64,000 nt of DNA, from contig NZ_LN879502.1 in the NCBI RefSeq assembly GCF_001499655.1, positions 806,001-870,000 on the forward strand. Reading direction: 5' to 3'. A model generated the notes under the pieces. That model made no database searches. It was not told the origin of the DNA and saw nothing but the letters and a program-made list of their open reading frames with translations. Of the stretch, positions 8,217 through 18,271 are shown in pieces. The stretch is from Candidatus Protochlamydia naegleriophila. Its GTDB lineage: Bacteria > Chlamydiota > Chlamydiia > Chlamydiales > Parachlamydiaceae. Every line of letters starts with the position of its first letter. Within the stretch, counting starts at the first letter, position 1. The translations under genes were made by a program, and so were the position numbers.

Positions 8217-9245
8217 ATGATTAATTTAATTTTTTCTCCTCAAAATATCGACCTCTATCATTGTTGTCATGAAGAGCGCGTGATCGATATCACAGAATAT
8301 AAGACCAGGGTGATCGCTTTATCGATCATTTTTGCTATGCTGACTCCTTTCTTATTGGGAATTGGAGGGTATTTATTGGCCTCTCGCGTTTTATCGGCCC
8401 ATTATAAGTGGAAAAAAATAGAGAATTTTGAAAAGCAAAAAGAGATTTTAAAGATTGATCATTTGGCTCAAAATATTTTCTTTGAAGGTCAGCCAGCTCT
8501 TCTTCTAGAGCAAACCGGCGGCATGGCCAATGGGGGCAATAGCTGTTATCTAAGCGCGCTTTTGCAGTGTGTTAAGACGATTCCTTATTTTTGGAGTTAT
8601 CTAGATGAAGAGAAGAATCCTTTGCACCATTACGTCAATGAGACTGGCGAGAATTATGCCAAGCGGCAGGCTCTACGCATGCAATTAAAAGAATTGCTGA
8701 AGATGTCGTTAAGAGGAGAGCTTGTGACGGCTGATCATATCAATGCGTTTCGTCATCAAATACGCGATTATGATGCAACGATCCTTTCAGAAAGAGGTCC
8801 GGAAGATTCGCGAGAAGTGTGGTGTGCGCTAAGCAAAATTTTAGGTCTTCCAGATCTCTCCATCACAAGCGATCAGGTATTTGCATTATCCAACGCGATT
8901 GTATTGGAATCTCTTTTCTTTAATGATTTAGCAAGGCATCTGGAAGGGACCAAGCTGATGAAAGTATCGCCTATTTTAGCTCTTAGAACAGATACGTTTG
9001 GAGATAGGGGAATCACTCCGCCCGAATCATTAGAAATGGCTTGCGAGGGATTTTCAGCCCCGCTTCGTTATAAATTGGTATCGATTCTCAGCTGTGATGG
9101 GCATACGACGGCGCATGTTAGAAGTGGAGATGGCTGGGTGTTCTTTGATGACGATGTGTTGATTCAAAGAGTGCCGGAGCAAAGCGAGATGAGCAAAGCC
9201 TGGTCAACGATGGTCTTCTACCAACTCGAAGATCGGCAAACCTAA
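8217..9245 (+). CDS. USP-type deubiquitinase-like cysteine protease, membrane-anchored
   Basis: A 342-residue protein with a single membrane segment at about 32-57 and a C-terminal catalytic region. GGMANGGNSCYLSALLQ (101-117) matches the Cys box of ubiquitin-specific proteases (family C19), with Cys110 as nucleophile. DGHTTAHVR (294-302) followed by WVFFDDD (307-313) matches the His/Asp box, with His296 as likely base. The end, STMVFYQLE, matches the terminal strand of USPs. The region between the boxes is short, so this is a minimal USP. USPs cleave ubiquitin from proteins; bacteria have no ubiquitin, so a host target is expected. It closes the run of likely host-directed genes. The ribosome site is weak. 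Substrate and delivery (type III secretion) are inference. Confidence 0.8.
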   Translation: MINLIFSPQNIDLYHCCHEERVIDITEYKTRVIALSIIFAMLTPFLLGIGGYLLASRVLSAHYKWKKIENFEKQKEILKIDHLAQNIFFEGQPALLLEQTGGMANGGNSCYLSALLQCVKTIPYFWSYLDEEKNPLHHYVNETGENYAKRQALRMQLKELLKMSLRGELVTADHINAFRHQIRDYDATILSERGPEDSREVWCALSKILGLPDLSITSDQVFALSNAIVLESLFFNDLARHLEGTKLMKVSPILALRTDTFGDRGITPPESLEMACEGFSAPLRYKLVSILSCDGHTTAHVRSGDGWVFFDDDVLIQRVPEQSEMSKAWSTMVFYQLEDRQT

Positions 9246-9281
9246 ATCAGAGACTGCTAAGCTAAATTGAAATTGAGAAAA

Positions 9282-9306
9282 AAGGGAAGAACAGCGTTCT
9301 TCCCTT
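9282..9306 (-). terminator. groEL terminator (Rho-independent)
   Basis: An 11-base perfect stem (AAGGGAAGAAC / GTTCTTCCCTT) with a 3-base loop. Read on the minus strand it is followed by a T run, so it should end the groESL transcript. It may also serve the convergent gene at 8217. Confidence 0.85.
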
Positions 9307-9332
9307 CAAATAGAGCCTAAAGATGGGGGGTC

Positions 9333-10982
<1,650 letters not shown>

Positions 10983-10994
10983 TTAAATGTTATC

Positions 10995-11312
10995 TTACTT
11001 TTCTACGATGGCAATGATATCATCGGCACGAAGAATGACAAATTCTTCATCATTCAATGTGACTTCCTGGCCAGAATATTTTTCCATCAAGATGACATCG
11101 CCAATTTTCACAGGCATTGGAATCAACGCACCATTCTTATCTTTCTTACCCGTTCCAATCGCTACGACTTCAGCTTGCTCTTGTTTCTTTTTAGCCGTAT
11201 CAGGAAGAATGATCCCTCCTTTCAACTTCTCTTCAGCCGCTAAACGGCGGACAAGTACTCGATTTCCCAAAGGTTTCAGTTGAGTCGCAGGGGCTGTTTG
11301 TGTATGAGCCAT
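10995..11312 (-). CDS. groES: 10 kDa co-chaperonin GroES
   Basis: A 105-residue GroES, starting at MAHTQTAP because AGGAGAG lies upstream at normal spacing; a longer frame starts at 11345 but lacks a ribosome site. Family features seen are LKPLGNRVLVRR, the mobile-loop region GGIILPDTAKKK and the closing strand ILRADDIIAIVE. It caps the GroEL ring during folding. It is the first gene of the groESL operon, 39 bases before groEL. Confidence 0.97.
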   Translation of the reverse strand: MAHTQTAPATQLKPLGNRVLVRRLAAEEKLKGGIILPDTAKKKQEQAEVVAIGTGKKDKNGALIPMPVKIGDVILMEKYSGQEVTLNDEEFVILRADDIIAIVEK

Positions 11313-11363
11313 AGTAATCTCTCCTATATTGTATTGATAATCCATTTAACTCTTAGTGATAAT

Positions 11364-11392
11364 ACCATAGCGTTCCAAGCTTTTTTTAGCAA
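11364..11392 (-). promoter_or_regulatory. Possible groESL promoter
   Basis: On the minus strand TTGCTA and TATGGT are separated by 17 bases, about 50 bases before the groES start. The match to a sigma-70-type consensus is moderate. An alternative promoter could overlap the CIRCE element just upstream (TTTAAA and CATACT). Confidence 0.35.
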
Positions 11393-11397
11393 GTGAA

Positions 11398-11424
11398 TTA
11401 GCAGTATGGTGTTTTGATTGCTAA
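11398..11424 (-). promoter_or_regulatory. CIRCE element (HrcA operator)
   Basis: TTAGCAATC, nine bases, TACTGCTAA read on the minus strand, against the consensus TTAGCACTC-N9-GAGTGCTAA. Arm length, the exact 9-base spacer and location before groES fit the HrcA operator; three positions differ from consensus. Confidence 0.82.
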
Positions 11425-11457
11425 ATTTAAAAAGGAGAGGGGTCTCTCCTCAAGGTT

Positions 11458-13293
11458 TTAAGGCTTAGCGGTCGATATCTCTACACTGGTCAGTAGATGA
11501 TCGAGTTCTGTGAGAAGTCTGTCGAATTTAAGGATTGCAGCTTTCACAGGGGCAGGCGATTCCATATCAATACCGGCCATTTTTAGCATGTCGATTGGGT
11601 ATTGGCTTGAGCCCCCTTTGAGGAAGCTAAGATAATCTTCTCGATCTTTATCATCTCCGTTTACAACTTTATCGGAGAGGGCAAGCGCTGCACTGATTCC
11701 GGTTGCGTATTGGAAGACGTAAAAATTGTAGTAGAAGTGGGGGATACGGGCCCATTCGATATCAATTTCTTCATCAATGACGACATGGGGTCCAAAGTAT
11801 TTATAGTTGAGCTGTCTATACTCTTGTTTAATTAGGTGAGGAGTGAGAGGGGTTCCTTTTTCGACGAGTTGGTGAATGAGGAGTTCGAATTCGGCAAACA
11901 TGGTTTGGCGGAATAGGGTGCCTCGGATATCTTCGATTTTTTGGTTGAGCAAAAAGATCTTTTCGATGGGATTTTGGCATCGGTCAATGAGCAAGCGACC
12001 CAAGAGGTCTTCATTAAAGGTGGAGGCGACTTCTGCTAAAAAGATGGGATAGTCACTATATTGATAAGGTTGCGTGCGGCGGCTATAGAGGCTATGCATG
12101 CTATGGCCTGCCTCGTGGGCGAGCGTAAAGACATCTCTTAGCAAATCTTTGTAGTTCATCAAGATGTAGGGCATGCTGTCGAAGCAGCCACTAGAATAAG
12201 CACCCGAGCGCTTGTTGCGATTTTCATAGCGGTCGACCCAGCGCTGGTCTTTTAAGCCTTGAGCCAGGAAGGACTGATACTCGGGGCCGAGGGGGGCGAC
12301 CGATTCGATCACAATATCTTCCGCTTCTTGATAGGATAAACGTATATCGATAGCACTGGTTAGAGGTACATAGATATCGTAAAGGTGTAGTTGGTCTAAC
12401 TTTAAGATTCTTTTGCGCAGATCCATATAGCGGTGTAAAACTGGGGTCTGTTCGGAGACCGCTTGAATGAGAGCATGATAGACCGATGTGGGAATGTTCT
12501 TTGGAAACAGAGCTGCTTCTAAACAGGAAGAATAGTGGCGGGAGCGTGCTTGGAAAAGATGGTTCTGGACTTGTCCACTCAAAAGCTCGCATAAGGTGTT
12601 TTCGTAGTTTAAGTACTTCTTATGGTAGTGTTTGAATGCTCTTTCACGCAAGGTGCGGTCTTGATCCCGGATGTACAGGCTATACGTCGCGTGCGATAAA
12701 GGTTTTTCTTCCCCTTGGCTATCTAGGACAGATCCAAATTTAAAGTCTGCATCGCTGATGGCATTAAAGGCTTTGTAGGAGGTTTGTAAGGCTTGTCCCG
12801 CCAATGCCATTAGTTTTTCATTTTCGCTAGACAAAGTGTGCTTTTTAATCCGGATCATTTTCTCTAAGTAAAAACGGTACGCCGTTAGAATGGGAGCTTC
12901 TAAATAACTTTCTAAAAGATCGTCGGCTAACGCGAGCAATTCGGGCTGAAACCAGGCGGTTTCTTGTGCGAAGGCATGGGCCAATGTTAAAATTTGCTCG
13001 TAAGACTTTTTAAAGTTTGGATTGGCGATGTCTTCATCGTGACGTAAGTGTGCATACGTATAAAGCTTGGAAAGTTCACGATCGATAGTCATCATGAGAT
13101 CCAGAGCGTTTTTAACTTGTTCAGGGTTCCTCTGAAGAGTTCCTTGATAGGCATGTAAGGCTGGCCAACTAGGAGTTTGCTGAGCCTGACTAGCAAAGCT
13201 TTGAAATGCCTGCTCCCAGTCTTCATGAGAGGGGTATAAGCCTTCAACGTTCCAGCGGTCTTCTAATGAAACTTCTTCGCGTGTTTTATTCAT
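11458..13293 (-). CDS. pepF: Oligoendopeptidase F (M3 metallopeptidase)
   Basis: A 611-residue M3B peptidase. The zinc motif HEAGH with its surrounding FTLAHEAGHSMHS is present at about residue 395, followed by the downstream glutamate region (FLAEVASTFNE). These enzymes degrade oligopeptides in the cytoplasm. The N-terminus EDRWNVEGLYPSHEDWE is typical for the family. It lies upstream of groES in the same orientation, with the CIRCE site between, so groESL is probably transcribed separately. The same groEL-groES-pepF order occurs in Chlamydia, as I recall. Confidence 0.95.
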   Translation of the reverse strand: MNKTREEVSLEDRWNVEGLYPSHEDWEQAFQSFASQAQQTPSWPALHAYQGTLQRNPEQVKNALDLMMTIDRELSKLYTYAHLRHDEDIANPNFKKSYEQILTLAHAFAQETAWFQPELLALADDLLESYLEAPILTAYRFYLEKMIRIKKHTLSSENEKLMALAGQALQTSYKAFNAISDADFKFGSVLDSQGEEKPLSHATYSLYIRDQDRTLRERAFKHYHKKYLNYENTLCELLSGQVQNHLFQARSRHYSSCLEAALFPKNIPTSVYHALIQAVSEQTPVLHRYMDLRKRILKLDQLHLYDIYVPLTSAIDIRLSYQEAEDIVIESVAPLGPEYQSFLAQGLKDQRWVDRYENRNKRSGAYSSGCFDSMPYILMNYKDLLRDVFTLAHEAGHSMHSLYSRRTQPYQYSDYPIFLAEVASTFNEDLLGRLLIDRCQNPIEKIFLLNQKIEDIRGTLFRQTMFAEFELLIHQLVEKGTPLTPHLIKQEYRQLNYKYFGPHVVIDEEIDIEWARIPHFYYNFYVFQYATGISAALALSDKVVNGDDKDREDYLSFLKGGSSQYPIDMLKMAGIDMESPAPVKAAILKFDRLLTELDHLLTSVEISTAKP

Positions 13294-13971
13294 ATGGTCT
13301 TCCTCATTACTAACCTGCGCTTTAGCTCATCAATCAGAGATCTAAACGCCTGATAGATGATACAAAGCTGTTATTTGACGATAAGATTTTTATTTGTGGC
13401 AATCCTAAAAAATTAAATGATTTGTTTTAAATCTTCTAGAGGGGGCTAACAGACATGGATCAAATGAGTTTTAGACGACCTATTAAATATCATTCGCGGG
13501 AAATAGGCCTTCATGCAAAAACAATTTTTCATGAATGCTGTGCGCCATCTTACTCGAATGGGGGTAGCTTTTCAAGGAAAAGCAAAACAGCCCGGCAGCA
13601 TTTTTTGGCACTTAACACGGCGAATTAGGAGCATTCAAGGGGACTAGAAATTTTTGTAAGCCATATTAGCAAAAGATAGTTGCATTATTTAGATAAGCAA
13701 GCTAAATAGGGGTATTTACTTAATAATTTCCTATATAGCCAATTTAACAAAGTATTCATTTTATTAAGGGGAGATGGCAATTTTTGGTGAGACTAATCTT
13801 GTGACGAATCCATGAGTGTAGTTGGTTGTGAGCCATTGAAGCAACTATTGTTCAGGAAAATCTAAAGAAGCCTGATATTGCCTATTCTGCCATATATAAG
13901 CTTGATAAATGTGTACGACCAAAACAGTCATTGCGCCATAGAGCCATTATCGCAATGCAAGGATCCAAGCC
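13294..13971. other. Intergenic region, divergent promoters likely
   Basis: A 678-base stretch between two divergent genes. The only open stretch I noticed is a 57-codon frame at 13455-13628 on the plus strand without a convincing ribosome site or family resemblance. The rest is AT-rich. The end (AAGGATCC before ATG 13972) supplies the ribosome site of the HPr gene. Confidence 0.45.
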
Positions 13972-14268
13972 ATGATAAATCCAGCTATTAAAAAACTTGT
14001 TGTAAAGGGTAAGTTTATTGTAGGCAATGATCGAGGTCTTCATACAAGACCATCCACCGAACTTGTTAAGTGTGCGAGTGCTTTTAAAGCGCAAGTGTTT
14101 TTAAAATATCAAAAACATGCTGTTAATGCTAAGTCGCTATTGGGTGTTTTAATGCTTGCGGCTTCTAAAGGAGCTAGGATCGGAATTGAAGCTGAAGGGG
14201 TTGATGCGGAAGAGGCTGTAGAATCAATCATTGCCTTGGCTAACAATAAATTCTATATCAAGTATTAG
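13972..14268 (+). CDS. ptsH: HPr-like phosphocarrier protein
   Basis: A 98-residue HPr-domain protein. GLHTRPS places the phosphorylatable histidine at 24, and AKSLLGVLMLA is the usual second conserved block that holds the regulatory serine in Gram-positive HPr. HPr receives phosphate from enzyme I; in chlamydiae, sugar-specific PTS permeases are rare and a regulatory use is generally suspected. No enzyme I or HPr kinase gene is in the window. The N-terminal extension (about 10 residues) is longer than in E. coli HPr. Confidence 0.9.
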   Translation: MINPAIKKLVVKGKFIVGNDRGLHTRPSTELVKCASAFKAQVFLKYQKHAVNAKSLLGVLMLAASKGARIGIEAEGVDAEEAVESIIALANNKFYIKY

Positions 14269-14325
14269 AAAAATCCACCGCCTGCCAATGTGCTAGGCTA
14301 AAACGGCTGGTTCACTGGCCGTCTC

Positions 14326-14739
14326 TTATTCTTCGACGGCTATTGTTTTTTCCAGCACCTCTTTTGTGCAGTAGACTGGGGCATTATTCATTAAGGCAAG
14401 GGTTAAGCAATCGCTTGGGCGCGCATCAATTTCTAGGATATGGCGCATGTCACCGCAGTCTTGTTCTAAAAACAGCCGTGCAAAATAGACCGTATCTTGA
14501 ACATCGTTAATTACAACCTGCTTAACTCGAACGTCAAAACCATCAAAAATCTTGTCTATCAAATCATGTGTTAGGGGACGAGGTCTTTCCACTTCGGTTA
14601 GAAACATCTGCAGGGTTCTGCCAATGCTTGGATCGGTATAAATTGCAAAACGTTTGTCTTGAGCTCCCAAAATCACAACCGTATAAGAGCGCGTTTGCAT
14701 GATTTTATCAAATGAAAGCTGAATAAGTTCTGATTGCAT
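14326..14739 (-). CDS. Bifunctional nuclease family protein (DUF151)
   Basis: A 137-residue protein with the DUF151 pattern: ILGAQDKRFAIYTDPSIG early, RPLTHDLI in the middle and DARPSDCLTLALMNNAPVY near the end. Members are called bifunctional nucleases in plants and occur widely in bacteria; the bacterial role is poorly defined. AGGATGG lies upstream of ATG 14739 at suitable distance. It is convergent with the HPr-like gene. Confidence 0.82.
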   Translation of the reverse strand: MQSELIQLSFDKIMQTRSYTVVILGAQDKRFAIYTDPSIGRTLQMFLTEVERPRPLTHDLIDKIFDGFDVRVKQVVINDVQDTVYFARLFLEQDCGDMRHILEIDARPSDCLTLALMNNAPVYCTKEVLEKTIAVEE

Positions 14740-14902
14740 GCGGTGATTCCATCCTAAATACTATTTTGGCAAAGAATAACAAGAGCTCTTTGCCTTTTAG
14801 GGCTTCTTTTACTTTTACTTCAAGTAGCCTTTCAATGGCTGCTGCTTGAATTTGGACTGATTTTTTTGTGCTGGCCCAAGTTTAGTTAAAATTTTTTTAA
14901 AG

Positions 14903-15601
14903 TCACGTAAGAATTTTGGCAAAACCATCTTCATAGCCAACAACTACACGGCCTGCTACGTTAAAAAATAAGCCAGTTTCTAAAACTCCTGCAAGGCTTT
15001 TGAGCCTTTCATGCTCAAGCTTTGGGTTTGCAATTGGCTTTTGATATTGAATATCTATGATGTAATTCCCATTGTCTGTCAGATAGAGGCTTTTATCCCG
15101 ATTGAGTCGCAGTATGCATGAATAGCCATTAGATTCGAGCCGCTTTAAAGTGGTGCGATAAGCAAAAGTTGCTATCTCAACAGGAACTGGAAAGGCTCCT
15201 AATTGCTCTACAAGTTTATTTTCATCTACGACGACGACCATTTCTTTGCTTGCTAAGGCAAGAAGTTTTTCACGTAAAAGAGCTCCACCGCCTCCCTTAA
15301 TCATATTCTTATGATGATCAATTTCATCTGCTCCATCGATTGTTAAATCTAATAAGGTGATTTTATCAGCATCAATTAGTGGAATGCCTTCGAAATGGGC
15401 TTGACGCATGGACTGTACCGATGAAGCGACTGCTGAAATGTTCAAGCCTGAACGGCAGCGCTGGCCTAGGGCTTCTATAAAATAGGACGTTGTTGAACCG
15501 GTTCCAAGGCCGACTAGCATGCCTTCTTTGATAAGCTCTACAGCTGCTTTTCCAGCTGCTTTTTTGGCTGAGATAATCGGTGAAAAGTCTGTTTTTGTCA
15601 T
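14903..15601 (-). CDS. rpiA: Ribose-5-phosphate isomerase A
   Basis: A 232-residue RpiA interconverting ribose 5-phosphate and ribulose 5-phosphate in the pentose phosphate pathway. Family marks are GLGTGSTTSYFIEALG (phosphate-binding), TIDGADEID and KGGGGALLREK. I chose ATG 15601 because GAGAG precedes it and the resulting length is normal; a TTG start at 15646 would add 15 residues. It is divergent from the NIF3 gene. Confidence 0.95.
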   Translation of the reverse strand: MTKTDFSPIISAKKAAGKAAVELIKEGMLVGLGTGSTTSYFIEALGQRCRSGLNISAVASSVQSMRQAHFEGIPLIDADKITLLDLTIDGADEIDHHKNMIKGGGGALLREKLLALASKEMVVVVDENKLVEQLGAFPVPVEIATFAYRTTLKRLESNGYSCILRLNRDKSLYLTDNGNYIIDIQYQKPIANPKLEHERLKSLAGVLETGLFFNVAGRVVVGYEDGFAKILT

Positions 15602-15821
15602 GTAGCTCTCGGTTGATAATGGTGCATTAATAAGGGCTGGCTCCAAACGCTGTCTTTCAAATAGCCTATTCTAAAAAATAATTTAGTTAGGAGCGGCTAT
15701 TTGATTAGATAAACTATTTACTTACATAAGTTAAATCAAGATTGCACTCAAGGAGTAAATTGTGTAAAAGAGCAATTTATTGTTTTTTAAGTTAGTTCTG
15801 CAAAATCGAATGGAATTGAAA

Positions 15822-16579
15822 ATGTTAGCGTTAAAAAATTTGAGAGATCTATTGAATCAACTCCTTCCTCAAGATGGTTTGACTGATTACTGTCCAAATG
15901 GCTTGCAAGTGGAAGGAAAAGAGTCTGTTAAAGTCATTGCTACTGCTGTGACGGCTAGTCAAGCAACGATTGAGGCAGCTATTGAAAGAAATGCTGATGT
16001 ATTGATAGTTCACCATGGCCTTTTTTGGCAGCGCGATAGCTATGTCATCGAAGGAAGCAAGAAGTTAAAGCTGCAAGCTTTGTTTAAGCACGGCATGTCT
16101 CTTTTTGCCTATCATTTACCGTTAGATAAACATCCTTTTTTAGGTAATAATTGGAAGGCAGCACAAGAGTTGGGTTGGACCAATTTACAGCCTTTTGCTT
16201 TTATCAATGGTGTACCCATTGGGGTGAAGGGAAAAATCCAGCCAACAAAGAGGGAAGAGATTCAAAGTCTACTGGAGAGTTATTACCAGCATCCAGCAGC
16301 TTGCGCGTTTGGCGGTCCTGAAACCATTGAGACTATAGCTCTCGTATCTGGCGGGGCTCATAAATCTATTTTAGAAGCGGCAGGCCAAGGGATCGATGCG
16401 TTTATTACAGGGAGCTTTGATGAGCCTGTTTGGCACCATGCTTTTGAAAGAAAAAATCTAACTTTTTTGCTTTAGGGCATTCGGCAACAGAAAAAATTGG
16501 TCCTTTGGCGCTTGCTAAGTACTTAGAGAAAGAATTGGGCTTACCTTGCTTCTTTTTAGATCTTCCTAACCCATTTTAG
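15822..16579 (+). pseudogene. NIF3 family protein, single-base frameshift near the 3' end
   Basis: The frame from ATG 15822 encodes a NIF3/DUF34 protein (LPQDGLTDYCPNGLQVEG, VLIVHHGLFW, GSFDEPVWHHAFE), a family with a dinuclear metal site whose reaction is not settled. It stops at 16475. The missing C-terminus is present one frame over: LGHSATEKIGPLALAKYLE through LPNPF, stopping at 16579. The shift falls at six T residues (16463-16468); one extra T would restore a normal protein of about 252 residues. The histidine and glutamate of the GHxATE motif are metal ligands in this family, so the truncated product should be inactive. A sequencing error, a real mutation or slippage at the T run could each explain it. 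Confidence 0.88.
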
Positions 16580-16597
16580 CTTGGATTAAGGCAAAAG

Positions 16598-16617
16598 CGG
16601 CCATGCAAGCATGGCCG
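16598..16617 (-). terminator. Rho-independent terminator
   Basis: Perfect stem CGGCCATGC / GCATGGCCG with a two-base centre; on the minus strand it is followed by CTTTTGCC. It lies 11 bases past the stop codon of the minus-strand gene ending at 16628 and also beyond the NIF3 gene. Confidence 0.75.
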
Positions 16618-16627
16618 AAAAAGGCAA

Positions 16628-17314
16628 CTATTTTTGGTAGTTTTTGGGCATTGAGGCTTCTGAAGAGATTGAGACATCTTCTGCGCCATTATGTTCCATG
16701 ACTTCTTTAATGCGCTTGGCCAAGGTGTCGGAATTGGCTCTTACAGCCACTAAGATTCCGCCTTCTTTTAAGCGATTTTCATATCTTTTTGCTTCATATT
16801 CAGGGATGCCGCTACCAACTAGCGAGCCAATGATTCCGCCGATTGTTCCTCCGGCACCGAGTCCACTTAATGCAGCCATCAAAGGTCCTGCAGCAATAAA
16901 GGGCCCTAGGCCTGGAATAGATAAGGCTCCAATACCCGCTAAAAGGCCAAGCGTTCCGCCAATGAGTCCACCAGCTGCTGCGCCAGCGGTGGCGCCTTCA
17001 GGAGCTTTGGAATGTTTTTCATGGGCTAAACCACCCGGAGTGGTCATGCCTTTTGCTTTTTTGCCTGTCGCTCTTTCTGTGCGCATCTCTTCTTCTGTGT
17101 CTCTATCGGAGTAATTCTCTAGTCTTTCCTCTGTACGCCAATTGCGATTGGCTTCTGTTCTACTGCTTCTTTTATCAAATTCTTGAAATTCTTCGATTTG
17201 AGCTGCAAGGAAAGAGATGTCCCCGTGATTGACATTTGCATCCACCAAGGCTTGTACGAGCTGCTCTGCCTGTGTACGGCTTCCGACGATTCCATAGACT
17301 GCTTGATTAGCCAT
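16628..17314 (-). CDS. General stress protein (YflT-like) with glycine-rich membrane region
   Basis: A 228-residue protein starting at MANQAVYGIVGS, preceded by AAGGAG. The first 55 residues (SRTQAEQLVQALVDANV) resemble the heat-induced/general stress YflT-type domain. A charged linker rich in Arg, Glu and Thr follows. Residues about 120-185 are glycine- and alanine-rich and hydrophobic, as in small membrane-inserting stress proteins, and a second alpha/beta piece (GGILVAVRANSDTLAKRIKEVME) closes the protein. The role is unknown. It lies downstream of a BON lipoprotein gene on the same strand, about 100 bases away; both look like envelope or stress proteins. Confidence 0.75.
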   Translation of the reverse strand: MANQAVYGIVGSRTQAEQLVQALVDANVNHGDISFLAAQIEEFQEFDKRSSRTEANRNWRTEERLENYSDRDTEEEMRTERATGKKAKGMTTPGGLAHEKHSKAPEGATAGAAAGGLIGGTLGLLAGIGALSIPGLGPFIAAGPLMAALSGLGAGGTIGGIIGSLVGSGIPEYEAKRYENRLKEGGILVAVRANSDTLAKRIKEVMEHNGAEDVSISSEASMPKNYQK

Positions 17315-17414
17315 AAATTTCTCCTTATATGTTAAGAGGGCGCTCACAAACCCCAAATTGCTTGAGTTGATAACTCACACAGAGGTTTGCGAACGCTTCT
17401 AAGATTTGAATTAA

Positions 17415-17846
17415 TTAGCGATTAATATCACTTCTACCCTCACTGCGCATAGCATTATCTAGGCGGTTCACGTTGACTTCGCGGATGACTTCTAACTGAT
17501 TGTCTACGTTTCTTACGCCGCTAACAGCTTTAGCTTTTTTGCCAATTTCATTCTTTTCGCGATCATTGTTAACAGGGCCGCGTAATGTAATGACGCCGTT
17601 AATCGTAATGATCTTAATATTTTTGGCATTGGTTGATAAGGAATCATCTTCTAATAAGGCTTGGCGAACTTTTTGGGTGATTCCGCGGTCTGCTTCATTT
17701 TCAGCTTGATCACCTGCTGTGACGGCATGTCCGTTGCGGGCATTTCGGGCTGTGTTGTCTGCTCCAGGAGCTGTGTTGTGTGCCGTGTTTTCACAAGCAG
17801 ATAGCATTAAGCATAAAGAAGACAGAATAAAAAGCTGCTTTTTCAT
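17415..17846 (-). CDS. BON-domain lipoprotein (OsmY-like)
   Basis: A 143-residue lipoprotein precursor. The signal peptide ends in LSAC, so Cys18 should be lipidated. A single BON domain follows at about 57-125 (VRQALLEDDSLSTNAKNI, then GVITLRGPV, then GVRNVDNQLEV). BON proteins such as OsmY act in the envelope and are often osmotically induced. GGGAGG lies nine bases before the start. It is probably cotranscribed with the stress protein downstream. Confidence 0.88.
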   Translation of the reverse strand: MKKQLFILSSLCLMLSACENTAHNTAPGADNTARNARNGHAVTAGDQAENEADRGITQKVRQALLEDDSLSTNAKNIKIITINGVITLRGPVNNDREKNEIGKKAKAVSGVRNVDNQLEVIREVNVNRLDNAMRSEGRSDINR

Positions 17847-18271
17847 TTTGATAACCTCCCTAGGGTGTTTGATAGGTCATTTTAATCAAGACTTAAAGCT
17901 TGGATTCGCTGTTAGAAGCCAAAGATCCTTGACTATTTCAGTTCGGAGAATAGGGAAAAGTTTAAAAAAATCAAGCAAATATTTTTTTTAAACTTGGTTG
18001 CGAATTATTCACCTCTTCTTGAGTTGAATGGCTGCTTGCTCTAAGACTAATGAATCAAAAAAGAGTTTTTGTAAATTCAAATCTTTGGCACTAAAAGGCC
18101 TTGAAAAAGAGGTGGGGGTTTTAGCTAGTCCTTGTTATTGATTGCGGATTCTGTTGAACAGGCGTTGACAGAAAACAAAACATTTAGAAAAATGTTAAAA
18201 TTTTCCGGATACTATGCCGAAGAGACTTGGGTATCAACGTATAAAGCTTTATTCTTAAATGGGTGATGATG
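17847..18271. other. Divergent intergenic region
   Basis: A 425-base region between the minus-strand BON lipoprotein and tyrS. No supported gene. It must contain both promoters. TTGACA occurs at 18167-18172 and a TAAAAT at 18194-18199, a possible tyrS promoter, but the spacing (21 bases) is long. Confidence 0.4.

Noticed and set aside
13455-13628. 57-codon open frame before the HPr gene
   Set aside because: No ribosome site and no recognisable protein; could be chance in 678 bases.
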